Shown here: positions 14,819-23,545 of the stretch, piece after piece
How the letters are laid out: the number at the start of each line of letters is the position of its first letter
How positions within the stretch are numbered: the first letter of the stretch is position 1
From: Actinoallomurus liliacearum
GTDB lineage: Bacteria; Actinomycetota; Actinomycetes; Streptosporangiales; Streptosporangiaceae
Direction of reading: 5' to 3'
Assembly (NCBI RefSeq): GCF_039542035.1
Contig: NZ_BAABHJ010000011.1
Span: 72,262-136,261, forward strand
DNA: 64,000 nt
The notes under the pieces: model-generated
Databases searched by the model: none
Told to the model about the DNA's origin: nothing
Seen by the model: the letters and a program-made list of their open reading frames with translations, nothing else
Program-made: the position numbers and the translations under genes

Positions 14819-16921
14819 TCAGCCGGCCGTCGGCGCGGCGCCGGTGCGCCTGAGCGCGCGGATCGCCTTGTCGGCGCCCGCGGCCTTGACGTCGACGAAC
14901 GCCGGTGTGACGTCGAGCGGCACGCGGTAGCCGCGCAGGATCTTCGGGCCCTGGACGACCGTACCGCGGTTGACGTCGAACCACTTCCCCGTCGGCAGGA
15001 ACACGTCACGGGTGTCGCCGCTGCTCAGCTTCGGCGCGGCGAGCACGGCCGGGCCGAGCATCCACTCGTCGCTCACCGTGTACGCCCCGGCGTCCCTCGG
15101 GAAGTCGAAGAACAGCGGGCGCATGATCGGGTCACCGGTGGCGACGCTGTGCTTCACCTGGTCCCAGATGTAGGGCGCGAGCCGGCCGTGCGCCTGGACG
15201 GCGTCGCGGTACCGGTCGATGGTCTCCTGGTCGTAGGGGACCGGCTTGCCGGTCTTCGGGTCGTTCGTTCCCGCCGGCGACGTCGAGGAGTACATCAGCG
15301 GCATCAGCGAGGCCGACTGGGCCCACCGGATGAGGACCTCCTTCGCCGGGGCGGGCTGGCTCAGCGAGCCGCCGATCATGTCGGTCTCGACGAACGGGTA
15401 GCCGATGGTGGAGATCGCGAGGTTCTGCGCGACCGAGGCGGCGAGGGAGTTCCAGCCGGTCCCCTTGTCCACCTGGCGGATGACGAAGCCGGTCTGCTGC
15501 GACCCGCTCCAGTGCACGCGGATGCCCGCGCCCTGCAGGTCGAACTGGTCGGCCAGTTGCGCGCCGAGCCGCTGGTAGTCGGCGCGCTGGTAGCCCTTGT
15601 CGGGCGCGCAGGTGTCGTCGAAGAAGCGGGTGTCGAACTTGAACCCGTCCACCCCGTAGGTGCTCATGAGCTTCTTGATGTTCGCGACGTACCAGGCCTT
15701 GGCGTCGGGGTTGGCCAGGTCGACGATGCCGGCGGTGCCGTTCCACCAGCTCACCGTGCACGGCTTGGTGGGGTCGGCCTTGTCCTTCAGCAGGTAGCCG
15801 TGGTCGACGGCGTACTGGTAGTTGGTGGAGTCCAGGTTGATCCACAGGGTGACCCAGAGGCCGAAGTCATAGCCCATCGCGTGGATCTTGTCCGACATCG
15901 CGCGCGCGTCGGGGAAGGTCTTGGTGTTGAAGGTCAGGTTGCCGTAGTTGGACTCCCACCGGTCGTCGAGCTGGATCGTGTGCCCGGGGATGCCGTTGTC
16001 GTGCAGTTTCTGGGCGTAGTCGAGGAGCTTGGTCTGGTCGACCTTGGTGTAGAACTGCGCCCAGGAGTTCCAGAGCGGCTTCTCGAACTGCGTGTAGGTG
16101 GCGTCGCTCTTGGCGGGCTTGCCGACGACGCCGGTGTGGTCGCGGTAGACCTGGAAGGGGTCGGACTCCACGAAGACGGTCGCGTTGTAGGTGCCGCCGG
16201 AGGCGACGGTGAAGCGGCCGAGGCCGTCGTTCGCGTCGTTGATGGCGACGTCCATCACCTCGCCGGTGTCGACGAGCAGCCCGGTGGCGCTGGAGGTGTA
16301 CCAGAACGGGTCGACCATCTCGTACGACGCCGGCCCGAAGGCGCTGTCGTGCACGTTGCCGGCGTCGAGCGGCCACGGCTGGTCCGTGGTCGGACCGCCC
16401 TTGGAGGTTGCCGCCTCGCCGTGGCCGTACCAGTGGCCCGCGGACTTCAGGTCGAAGGCGAGGCCCAGTTGGTCGGCGCTGCCGCCCTTGACGTTCCAGG
16501 ACAGGGCGTACCGGTCGGGTTTCGGGGTGATCAGCGCCTCGGCGGTGACGCCGTCCCGGGTGGTGGCGGCGTCGAGGCGCAGGACGCCGTTCTTCCAGGA
16601 CCAGTGGGTGACCTTGGTGGCCCGCTGCCACGCTCCGCCGGAGCGGAAGCGGAGGCCGCCGGTCGTACCGCCCGCGGTGGCCAGCACGGTGTGCCCGCCG
16701 CGTCTGGTCGTGATCGTCAGTGAGCCGGTGGCGACCTTGACGGAGTATCCCGGCGCTCCGGCCGAGGCGGGCACCGTGAGGGTCACCGCGTGGGCATCGT
16801 GGGTGACCCGCGGGCCCGCGGTGGGCGCGGCGCCCGCGGCGGGCACCGCGGCGAAGGCGCCCAGCGTCAGGGTTGCGAGAGAGACGGCGATCGCGACCGG
16901 TCGGTCACGCCATGACAGCAC
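14819..16921 (-). CDS. Secreted glycoside hydrolase family 31
   Basis: A 700-residue exported alpha-glycosidase-like enzyme. The signal peptide is about 1-32 (LSLATLTLGAFAAVPAAGAA region). An N-terminal beta-sandwich is followed by a (beta/alpha)8 barrel with LDDRWESNYGNLTFN, GLWVTLWINLDS and the catalytic nucleophile region GVDGFKFDTRFF, then WVETDMIGG-like and C-terminal sandwich blocks. GH31 members hydrolyse alpha-glucosides, alpha-xylosides or alpha-galactosides, or act as transglycosylases. The exact activity is open. It starts at GTG with GGGAGG six bases upstream. It is convergent with GH8, which suggests a shared function in polysaccharide use, though no common operator was seen. Confidence 0.88.
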   Translation of the reverse strand: MLSWRDRPVAIAVSLATLTLGAFAAVPAAGAAPTAGPRVTHDAHAVTLTVPASAGAPGYSVKVATGSLTITTRRGGHTVLATAGGTTGGLRFRSGGAWQRATKVTHWSWKNGVLRLDAATTRDGVTAEALITPKPDRYALSWNVKGGSADQLGLAFDLKSAGHWYGHGEAATSKGGPTTDQPWPLDAGNVHDSAFGPASYEMVDPFWYTSSATGLLVDTGEVMDVAINDANDGLGRFTVASGGTYNATVFVESDPFQVYRDHTGVVGKPAKSDATYTQFEKPLWNSWAQFYTKVDQTKLLDYAQKLHDNGIPGHTIQLDDRWESNYGNLTFNTKTFPDARAMSDKIHAMGYDFGLWVTLWINLDSTNYQYAVDHGYLLKDKADPTKPCTVSWWNGTAGIVDLANPDAKAWYVANIKKLMSTYGVDGFKFDTRFFDDTCAPDKGYQRADYQRLGAQLADQFDLQGAGIRVHWSGSQQTGFVIRQVDKGTGWNSLAASVAQNLAISTIGYPFVETDMIGGSLSQPAPAKEVLIRWAQSASLMPLMYSSTSPAGTNDPKTGKPVPYDQETIDRYRDAVQAHGRLAPYIWDQVKHSVATGDPIMRPLFFDFPRDAGAYTVSDEWMLGPAVLAAPKLSSGDTRDVFLPTGKWFDVNRGTVVQGPKILRGYRVPLDVTPAFVDVKAAGADKAIRALRRTGAAPTAG

Positions 16922-17057
16922 CCGCTACCTCCCGAGAGGAGTCGTCGGGCTGGCACCCCGAATCCGGCCCGAGCCTGATCATGATTAATCCTGCTCATAG
17001 TTGGCCGCGAACGCGCACGTGTCAACATTCCTGGCCGTGGCCGGTACGCGCGGCGGG

Positions 17058-17990
17058 TCAGGTCCACGCGGGCAACGCGTCGAGATGACGCAGGATGACG
17101 CCCTCCCGCAGCGCCCATGGGCAGATCATGACCTCGGGCAGTTCGAACAGGTCCATCGCGGCGTCCGCGACGATCGCCCCGGCGACGAGTTGCGGCGCCC
17201 GGCCCGGTGACACCCCCGGCAGCTCGGCGCGCTCGGCCGCGGTCATCCCGGCCAGCCGCTCGGCCCACTCGGTGAGGTCCGCGTGGCTGAGCACCCGCTG
17301 GACCAGGGGGCCCTGCCCGGTCGGGGCGGCCCCGGCGATCCGCGCGAGCTGCTTGAACGTCTTGGACGTCGCCACGGCGTGGTCCGGCGTGCCGCGCCGG
17401 GTCACCCCCGAGACCTCGCGGCCGATCGCCGCCCGGACGTACTTGCGCAGCGCGCGCACCTCCTCGGGCGGCGGCGGATCGGCGGAGAACCAGTCACGGG
17501 TCACTCTTCCCGCTCCCAGCGGCAGGGAGGCCGAGAAGTCCGGGTCCTCGTCGGCGCCCGCGGCGATCTCCAGGGAGCCGCCGCCGATGTCCAGGAGCAG
17601 CAGCCGGCCGGCCGACCAGCCGAACCACCGCCGGGCCGCCAGGAACGTCAGCCGCGCCTCCTCCTCCCCGGGGAGCACCTGCAGGTCCACGCCGCTCTCG
17701 GCGCGGACCTTCGCCAGGACGTCCTCTCCGTTGGCCGCCTCACGGACCGCCGAGGTGGCGAATCCGATCAGCCGCTCCACTCCCTTGTCCTCGGCGATGC
17801 GCATGGCGTCCGCCACGAAGCTCTCCAGCAGCGCCGCGCCCTCCGCGGACAGCCGGTCGCCCTCCAGGTGCGCGGCCAGCCGCATCTCGTCCTTGTGGGA
17901 GAAGGCGGGTAGCGGCGCCGCGCCGTGGTGCGCGTCGACCACCAGCAGGTGAACGGTGTTCGATCCGACGTCCAGGACACCGAGTCTCAT
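17058..17990 (-). CDS. Ppx/GppA-family phosphatase
   Basis: A 310-residue exopolyphosphatase/guanosine-pentaphosphatase family member with the ASKHA fold. The phosphate-1 motif is LDVGSNTVHLLV at the N-terminus and phosphate-2 is LLLLDIGGGSLEIAAG. Actinobacterial Ppx proteins of about 310 residues degrade short-chain polyphosphate or pppGpp in the cytosol. There is no ribosome site before the ATG. A TAACGT hexamer lies a few bases upstream, so a leaderless transcript is plausible. It lies downstream of the TetR gene on the same strand but 128 bases away, so probably separate. Confidence 0.9.
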   Translation of the reverse strand: MRLGVLDVGSNTVHLLVVDAHHGAAPLPAFSHKDEMRLAAHLEGDRLSAEGAALLESFVADAMRIAEDKGVERLIGFATSAVREAANGEDVLAKVRAESGVDLQVLPGEEEARLTFLAARRWFGWSAGRLLLLDIGGGSLEIAAGADEDPDFSASLPLGAGRVTRDWFSADPPPPEEVRALRKYVRAAIGREVSGVTRRGTPDHAVATSKTFKQLARIAGAAPTGQGPLVQRVLSHADLTEWAERLAGMTAAERAELPGVSPGRAPQLVAGAIVADAAMDLFELPEVMICPWALREGVILRHLDALPAWT

Positions 17991-18118
17991 GGCCGCACGT
18001 TATCGGGCCGCCGCTGCCGCCCGCCCGGCGGCGTCCGGCCCGACCCGGCCGGGGACCGCTCCCCGGGCCGCCGCGCGAGCGACGCCCCGGTCCTGCGGGC
18101 TCTGGACCGAGGGACCGG

Positions 18119-18742
18119 TCAGCGGCCGATGCCGCGCAGCACGGCGGCGACCACGGCGTCGATCTCGTCCGGCGAGGCGGGCGCGGTGTCCGGCGCCCCG
18201 GCGTGCCGCAGCAACTGGGACAGGACCGTCTCGTGGCAGACGCCGACCAGCATTCGCGCCGCCGGCTCCACCGGCGCGTCCGGGGCGAGCCGCCCCAGCT
18301 CGCGCTCGGCCCGCAGGTAGCCGATCAGCCGGTCCCGCCAGTCGTCCCCCGGCCGCACCAGGTCGGCGAACCGGGCGAGGACCTCGGGCTGGGCGAGCAG
18401 CCCGGCGAACGCCGGCAGGATCGCCCGGTGCAGGTCCAGACCGTGCACGAGGTAGGCGCGCAGGTTGCCCTCGATGGTGCCGCCGCCCGGCTCGGGCAGC
18501 TCGCCGAGGGCACGCTCAACGGCCCGTACGCGGGCCCGCAGGGCGTGGGCCAGCAGTTCTTCCTTGTCGGCGAAGTGGTTGTAGAGCACTCCGTCGGCGA
18601 CCCCGGCCGCGCGGGCGATCCCGCGCACGGTGAGCCCGGCCGTGCCGCGCTCGGAGATCAGGCGTTCGGCGGTGGCGATCAGGTGTGCGCGCAGGCTCTG
18701 CTCGCCGCCGTCGCGGAGCGCCGCCGCTCTTCTCGGTGCCAT
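18119..18742 (-). CDS. TetR-family transcriptional regulator
   Basis: A 207-residue regulator. The N-terminal helix-turn-helix (about 18-65) reads LIATAERLISERGTAGLTVRGIARAAGVADGVLYNHFADKEELL, and the rest is an all-alpha ligand-binding domain. It lies 40 bases downstream of the methyltransferase gene on the same strand, so the two probably form an operon. The 30-bp near-perfect dyad over the methyltransferase promoter region is the obvious candidate site for autoregulation. Ligand unknown. Confidence 0.9.
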   Translation of the reverse strand: MAPRRAAALRDGGEQSLRAHLIATAERLISERGTAGLTVRGIARAAGVADGVLYNHFADKEELLAHALRARVRAVERALGELPEPGGGTIEGNLRAYLVHGLDLHRAILPAFAGLLAQPEVLARFADLVRPGDDWRDRLIGYLRAERELGRLAPDAPVEPAARMLVGVCHETVLSQLLRHAGAPDTAPASPDEIDAVVAAVLRGIGR

Positions 18743-18782
18743 CAGCAGGCATCGTAGTGAGCCGCGCGGGGAGCGGCGGCCC

Positions 18783-19622
18783 TCAGGCGGGGCGCCGCGC
18801 GGTCACCAGCCATGCCGTGCCGCGCAGCCGCACGCCGTCGGGCCTCGCGAAGGACCGGAGCACGGTCGCGAGGGCGTCGCTCGCCCGGGTCGCCGCCTCG
18901 GGGCTCGCCTGGCGCAACTGGTATCGGACGGGCCCCCAGTCACGGATGAACGCGGCGGCGTCGGCGACGTCCCGGCCCCAGGTCTGGTCCGCCTCGACGC
19001 GCGTGCAGTCGACCTCGCCGAATCCGGCCCCGGTCAGCACCTCCCGTACGCGCGCGGGGTCCGCGAACGAGGTGGGGCCGCGGCCGTCGGGCCCGGTGGG
19101 CCGGGGCAGATGGGCGGCCATCGCCCCGAAGACGGCCCCCAGGTCGGTGCCCTCGAACCCGGTCAGGCACACGAACGCGAGCCGCCCGTCCGGCCGGAGC
19201 GCGCGGCCGATGTTGGCGAACGCGGCGACCGGGTCGGCGAAGAACATCACCCCGAACCGGCTGATCGCCGCGTCGAAGCCGCCCGCCGGGAACGCGTGGA
19301 CCTGCGCGTCCGCCTGCTCGAAGGTCACGTTCGCCACGCCCTCCTCGGCCGCGCGGGCGCGGGCCCTGGCGAGCATCGGCGCGGACAGGTCGATCCCCTG
19401 GGCGCGGCCGGATCGGGCCGTACGGGCGGCGAGCCGCGTCAGCTGCCCGTTGCCGCAGCCGATGTCCACCACCCGATCCCGCTCGCCGATCGCGGCCGCC
19501 TCCAGGACGAACCGGTTGAACCCGCTGTTCACGGCGTCGTACCGGTCGGCATGGCCGGCCCAGTGCTCCCCCTCGTACCCGTTCCACGCCTCGGCCTGCA
19601 CGGCATTGACGATCTGCGACAT
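18783..19622 (-). CDS. SAM-dependent methyltransferase (class I)
   Basis: A 279-residue cytosolic methyltransferase. Motif I is VVDIGCGNGQLTRLAA, with the acidic loop LSAPMLARARARA and the FGVMFFADP post-motif typical of the UbiE/Methyltransf_11/25 families. The substrate is not evident. I chose the ATG at 19622; the alternative start at 19652 lies inside a palindromic operator. It is probably co-transcribed with the TetR gene downstream. Similar TetR-methyltransferase pairs in actinomycetes are often drug- or metabolite-inducible, but this is inference. Confidence 0.85.
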   Translation of the reverse strand: MSQIVNAVQAEAWNGYEGEHWAGHADRYDAVNSGFNRFVLEAAAIGERDRVVDIGCGNGQLTRLAARTARSGRAQGIDLSAPMLARARARAAEEGVANVTFEQADAQVHAFPAGGFDAAISRFGVMFFADPVAAFANIGRALRPDGRLAFVCLTGFEGTDLGAVFGAMAAHLPRPTGPDGRGPTSFADPARVREVLTGAGFGEVDCTRVEADQTWGRDVADAAAFIRDWGPVRYQLRQASPEAATRASDALATVLRSFARPDGVRLRGTAWLVTARRPA

Positions 19623-19644
19623 CACGACCCACTCGACAGACGAA

Positions 19645-19674
19645 ATGAACATGCGTTCATGAACGTATGTTCAT
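19645..19674. promoter_or_regulatory. 30-bp dyad operator, probable TetR site
   Basis: Near-perfect palindrome, 14 of 15 base pairs symmetric. The core is GTTCATGAAC with outer arms ATGAACAT/ATGTTCAT. It sits 23 bases upstream of the methyltransferase ATG and overlaps any alternative upstream start. The length and form suit a TetR dimer (or a pair of dimers). Confidence 0.7.
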
Positions 19675-19837
19675 AATGGTCCGATCGACGGCGGCCGTCA
19701 AGAGTTCCGGCGCCGCACACCACGCATCGCACCCCGTCGACAGCGGTGCCCACCCCGCCGCCGCACGCCCGCGCGAGCGCGGTCACCACTGTTTCCATGG
19801 GCGCCTCCACAGGGTCTTGACGACGGAACGGCTGCGT

Positions 19838-19849
19838 GAGAACGTTCTC
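19838..19849. promoter_or_regulatory. LacI-type operator 1 (GAGAACGTTCTC)
   Basis: Perfect 12-bp palindrome with the central CG typical of LacI-family sites, 26 bp centre-to-centre from a second, longer copy. It precedes the ABC importer operon, which encodes its own LacI regulator. Confidence 0.7.
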
Positions 19850-19860
19850 TGCAATCGAAG

Positions 19861-19878
19861 CGAGAGAACGTTCTCTCG
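19861..19878. promoter_or_regulatory. LacI-type operator 2
   Basis: Perfect 18-bp palindrome CGAGAGAACGTTCTCTCG that contains the same 12-bp core as operator 1. Probably the high-affinity site of the LacI regulator encoded at 22373-23473. Confidence 0.75.
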
Positions 19879-20007
19879 GTCGCCGACCAGCGTCGTTCGG
19901 CCTTCGGTCACGCGCGCGAACTCAGCACCGCGTCCGGCGCCTTCTCCCTCCACCAGCCCCGTTCGACCTCACGGCATGACGCCGTTCCCCGACGCATTGG
20001 AGAATCG

Positions 20008-20856
20008 ATGAGAAAGCTTTCCGCGGCACGAGCGGCGGTCGCCGCGATCGCGGTGTCCCTGCTCACGGTGACCGGCTGCGGCTCCGGTTCGAAGACGCAG
20101 TCCGCGCAGGCGGGCACCGCCACCGGCGTCGCCAAGGCGGGCGTCCTCAAGGTCGGCACCACCAACAACATGAAGCCGTACTCCTACGAGGAGAACGGCA
20201 AGCTCGCCGGCTTCGAGATCGACCTGATCGACGCCGTCGCGCAGAAACTGAACCTCAAGACGAGTTTCGTCTCCCTCGACTTCTCCGCGCTGCTGCCCGC
20301 CGTCAACAACCGGCAGTTCGACACGGTCGCCGCCGCCGTCGGCATCACCGCGCCGCGCAAGAAGATGGTCGACTTCTCCGACGGCTACCTCGCCGGCTAC
20401 TTCGGCGTGCTGACCCGCCCGGACAGTGGGATCACCGCCGACGTCGGCACGGTGCGCGGCAAGAAGGTCGCGGTCCTGCAGGGCTCGATCGAGGACGCCA
20501 ACACGAGCACCTTCATCCCCGGCGCGAACGTCGTACGGTTCCCCGACGACAACTCCGCCGACCTGGCCCTGAAGAACAAGCGGGTCGACGCGTTCTTCAA
20601 CGACTTCGACCCGAACCTGGCCATCATCAAGAAGTACCCCGACCTGCACCTCGTCCAGCCGATCACCATCCCGGCGACGGCCTTCCCCGCCGGGTGGGCG
20701 GTGCGTAAGGGCAACACCACGCTGGTCACCGCGCTCAACGGCGCGCTGAAGCAGGTCGTGGCCGACGGCACCTGGCTGAAGCTGTACAGGCAGTACTTCC
20801 CGCAGGACCCGGTGCCCACCGGCGGCCAACTGCCCCCCTACACCGCCAAGGGGTAA
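20008..20856 (+). CDS. Amino-acid-type ABC transporter substrate-binding lipoprotein
   Basis: A 282-residue family 3 solute-binding protein. The signal peptide ends at a lipobox with Cys near residue 26 (LTVTGC), so it is lipid-anchored outside the membrane. The pattern GVLKVGTTNNMKPYSYEENGKLAGFEIDLIDAVAQKL is characteristic of polar amino acid/opine binders. It is the first gene of an operon with permease, ATPase, LacI regulator and two oxidoreductases. The linked LacI regulator and oxidases argue for an amino-acid-like carbon source (opine, amino sugar or imino acid) rather than a common amino acid. Confidence 0.9.
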   Translation: MRKLSAARAAVAAIAVSLLTVTGCGSGSKTQSAQAGTATGVAKAGVLKVGTTNNMKPYSYEENGKLAGFEIDLIDAVAQKLNLKTSFVSLDFSALLPAVNNRQFDTVAAAVGITAPRKKMVDFSDGYLAGYFGVLTRPDSGITADVGTVRGKKVAVLQGSIEDANTSTFIPGANVVRFPDDNSADLALKNKRVDAFFNDFDPNLAIIKKYPDLHLVQPITIPATAFPAGWAVRKGNTTLVTALNGALKQVVADGTWLKLYRQYFPQDPVPTGGQLPPYTAKG

Positions 20857-20859
20857 GTC

Positions 20860-21609
20860 GTGAACGACCTTCTCCGGAACTTCTTCGACTGGCAGCTGAT
20901 CCGCCAGGTGCTGCCGGACCTGCTGACCTACGGGCTGCGCAACACGCTGGTCCTCGCGATCCTGTCCTCGCTGCTGGGCAGCGTGATCGGGATGGTGCTG
21001 GCCGTCATGGGCCTGTCGCATCGTTGGTGGCTGCGGCTGCCGGCCCGGGTCTACACCGACCTGTTCCGCGGCCTGCCCGCGGCGCTGACCATCCTCATGG
21101 TCGGTGAGGGCGTGTTCTCGGCGCAGATCGGCTGGCTGGAGTCGCCGTACCCGGTGGCCATCCTGGCGCTGAGCCTGATGTCCGCCGCCTACATCGGGGA
21201 GATCTTTCGATCCGGGATCCAGAGCGTGGAGAAGGGCCAGGGGGAGGCGTGCCGGGCCCTGGGGATGACCCACGGCCAGGCGCTGCGCCTGGTGGTCGTG
21301 CCCCAGGGCGTACGGCGAGTGCTGCCGGCGATGGTCAACCAGTTCATCGCCATCATCAAGGACTCCAGCCTCGTCTACTTCCTCGGCCTGGTCACCAGCC
21401 AGCGCGAACTCTTCCGCATCGGCCAGGACAGCTCGGTGGCCACCGGGAACCTGTCCCCGCTGCTGGCGACCGGCCTGTGTTACCTGCTGCTGACCGTCCC
21501 CCTGACCCACCTGGTGAATCACATCGACCGCCGGCTGCGCGAGGGCTCCCGCCGTGCCCTGGTCGCCGATGAGGCACCGGCCGTCAACGCGGAAGGAGCG
21601 CTCGCGTGA
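20860..21609 (+). CDS. Amino-acid-type ABC transporter permease
   Basis: A 249-residue HisM/GlnP-type inner-membrane permease with about five spans. The EAA loop is EACRALGMTHGQALRLVVVPQGVRRVLP, the docking site for the ATPase. It starts at GTG three bases after the substrate-binding gene. Only one permease gene is present, so it probably works as a homodimer. Its stop overlaps the ATPase start (GTGA). Confidence 0.9.
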   Translation: MNDLLRNFFDWQLIRQVLPDLLTYGLRNTLVLAILSSLLGSVIGMVLAVMGLSHRWWLRLPARVYTDLFRGLPAALTILMVGEGVFSAQIGWLESPYPVAILALSLMSAAYIGEIFRSGIQSVEKGQGEACRALGMTHGQALRLVVVPQGVRRVLPAMVNQFIAIIKDSSLVYFLGLVTSQRELFRIGQDSSVATGNLSPLLATGLCYLLLTVPLTHLVNHIDRRLREGSRRALVADEAPAVNAEGALA

Positions 21610-22373
21610 CATCGTCACAGCCGGCCGCCACCACCGGGCGGCGTTACCGGGGCTCGTCGCTGGAGGCCCGCGACATCCGGATCAGGTTCGGGCCGCTGGA
21701 GGTCCTGCGCGGCGCCGACCTCCTGGCGCCCGCCGGGAAGGTCGTGTGCGTCATAGGCCCCTCCGGCTCGGGCAAGTCCACGATGCTGCGGTGCCTCAAC
21801 GGCCTGGAGACGCGGACCTCCGGGCAGGTGCTGCTGGACGGCGAGGACACCTCCACCCTGGACGTCAACGTGCTGCGGCAGCGCATCGGCATGGTCTTCC
21901 AGCATTTCAACCTGTTCCCCCACAAAACCGCGCTGCAGAACGTTACGCTCGCCTTGACCACCGTCAAGAAGATGCCGAAGGACCAGGCCACCGCGACCGC
22001 CATGCAGCGCCTCAAGGACGTCGGCCTGGCCGACCGCAGCGGGCATCGGCCCGCGCAGCTGTCCGGCGGCCAGCAGCAGCGCGTCGCCATCGCCCGCGCC
22101 CTGGCGATGGAGCCCGAGGTCATGCTGTTCGACGAGGTGACCAGCGCGCTCGATCCGGAGCTGGTCAAGGGCGTGCTCCAGCTGATGGCCGACCTCGCCC
22201 GCGGCGGGATGACGATGGTCGTCGTCACCCACGAGATGGGCTTCGCCCGTCAGGTCGCCGATACGGTGGTCTTCATGGACGCCGGTGTGGTCGTCGAGGC
22301 CGGTCCGCCCGAGCAGATCTTCGACGCGCCCGGGTCGCCCCGGCTGAAGAAGTTCCTGGCGCAGGTCCTGTGA
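21606..22373 (+). CDS. Amino-acid-type ABC transporter ATP-binding protein
   Basis: A 255-residue ABC ATPase: Walker A GPSGSGKST, Q-loop in MVFQHFNLFPHKT, signature LSGGQQQRVAIARAL, Walker B VMLFDEVTSALDPE, and switch His in VVVTHEMGF. This is the GlnQ/HisP subtype. It starts at GTG overlapping the permease stop by four bases, and its own stop overlaps the LacI ATG by one base (TGATG). It energises the importer encoded just upstream. Confidence 0.94.
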   Translation: MTSSQPAATTGRRYRGSSLEARDIRIRFGPLEVLRGADLLAPAGKVVCVIGPSGSGKSTMLRCLNGLETRTSGQVLLDGEDTSTLDVNVLRQRIGMVFQHFNLFPHKTALQNVTLALTTVKKMPKDQATATAMQRLKDVGLADRSGHRPAQLSGGQQQRVAIARALAMEPEVMLFDEVTSALDPELVKGVLQLMADLARGGMTMVVVTHEMGFARQVADTVVFMDAGVVVEAGPPEQIFDAPGSPRLKKFLAQVL

Positions 22374-23473
22374 TGGCAGGCGATACGGGCGCCAGGAACG
22401 GCCGGCGACGCCCGACCGTGGCCGACGTCGCCCGCGAGGCCGGCGTCTCGGTGGCCACGGCGGGGCGCGCGCTCGGAAACTACGGCCGCGTCCGGGACGA
22501 CCTGCGCGAACGTGTCCAGGAGGCCGCCGCGCGGCTGGGATATGAGCCCAACGTCGTCGCGCGCAGCATGCGCTCCGGCGGCACCCGGAGCATCGGGTTC
22601 GTCGCGGCCGACATCGCCAACCCCTACTTCGCCGCCGCGATGCGCGGGGTGTGCGACGTCGCCCACGAGGAGGGTTACGAGGCGATCCTGTTCAACGTCG
22701 ACGACCGGCTCGACGTCGAACGCAACGCGATCAAGGTGCTGCTGGAGAAGCAGATCGACGGCATCGTCGTGTCGCCGATCTCGGTGACCGACATGGGCCA
22801 CCTCCGGCGGGCCCAGGAGCGCGGCGTCCCGGTGGTGCTGCTCGACCGGACCAGCGCCAGGATGAACGCCGACAGCGTCGTCATCGACAACGAGGCCGCC
22901 GCCTACGGCGCGATGGCGCACCTGCTGGAACTCGGGCACCGGCGGGTGGGCCTGGTCGCGTCCGTGGTTCCGCACGAAGGGCCGGAGCTGGTCGTTCGGG
23001 AGGACACCGGGAGGCTGGGCGTACGGGGCGCGGTGCGTCCCTCGATCGACCGCATCCGCGGATACCTCGCCGCGCTGGACGCCTACGACGCCGTCTCGGC
23101 GCGAGAGCTGGTCCGCTTCACGAGCCTCGACGCGGTCCGGTACGCCGAAGCGGAGGCCGATGCGCTGTTGATGCTGGCCGAGCCGCCCACGGCCGTGTTC
23201 GCCGCCGACAACGTCACCACCCAGGGGGTGTTCACGGCCGCGCGCAAGCGGGGCGTGAAGATCCCCACCGAAGTGTCGCTGGTCGGATTCGACGACCTGG
23301 ACTGGACCGCCCTCGTCGACCCGCCGGTGACCGTGGTGGCCCAGTCCCCCATGGACATGGGCCGCACCGCCGCCGAGCGTCTGTTCCGCCGCATCAGGGG
23401 AGAGGACCGCCCGGGCGCGCGGATCGTTCTTCCGACCCGCCTTGAGGTCCGGTCCAGCACCGCCCCGCTCTGA
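22373..23473 (+). CDS. LacI-family regulator of the importer operon
   Basis: A 366-residue LacI/GalR regulator. The N-terminal helix-turn-helix (about 14-60) reads TVADVAREAGVSVATAGRALGNYGRV with the hinge NVVARSMRSGGTRS, followed by a periplasmic-binding-protein-like sensor domain. It is translationally coupled to the ATPase gene and so co-regulated with the importer. The twin AACGTT-centred palindromes upstream of the first gene are its likely operators. The recognition helix reads VATAGRALG in place of the common TVSRALN. The sensor domain carries an unusual insert (about 205-222, VVPHEGPELVVREDTGRLG). Confidence 0.9.
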   Translation: MAGDTGARNGRRRPTVADVAREAGVSVATAGRALGNYGRVRDDLRERVQEAAARLGYEPNVVARSMRSGGTRSIGFVAADIANPYFAAAMRGVCDVAHEEGYEAILFNVDDRLDVERNAIKVLLEKQIDGIVVSPISVTDMGHLRRAQERGVPVVLLDRTSARMNADSVVIDNEAAAYGAMAHLLELGHRRVGLVASVVPHEGPELVVREDTGRLGVRGAVRPSIDRIRGYLAALDAYDAVSARELVRFTSLDAVRYAEAEADALLMLAEPPTAVFAADNVTTQGVFTAARKRGVKIPTEVSLVGFDDLDWTALVDPPVTVVAQSPMDMGRTAAERLFRRIRGEDRPGARIVLPTRLEVRSSTAPL

Positions 23474-23545
23474 CGCGCCGCCGCATCGCTCTCTGTGCGC
23501 CGTCTCCGTACGGCATCGCTACTCGATTCATTGAAAGGCTCTGTC

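Larger units (their letters stand above)
19675..20007. other. Intergenic region with the LacI-box pair
   Basis: No convincing gene here. The first 150 bases carry nothing recognisable beyond short frames with poor coding character. The rest holds TTGACG at 19817-19822 as a possible -35, then the two GAGAACGTTCTC-type operators, and about 130 bases of leader before the solute-binding protein ATG. Confidence 0.5.

Noticed and set aside
14705..16723. Plus-strand open frame of 672 codons
   Set aside because: Antisense to the GH31 gene, without recognisable domains or a ribosome site.
19622..19810. Minus-strand 62-codon frame
   Set aside because: It runs through the TetR operator and into the methyltransferase start, with no family motif or good ribosome site.
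19667..20011. Plus-strand 114-codon frame before the importer operon
   Set aside because: It passes through both LacI operators and overlaps the solute-binding protein start; poor coding character.
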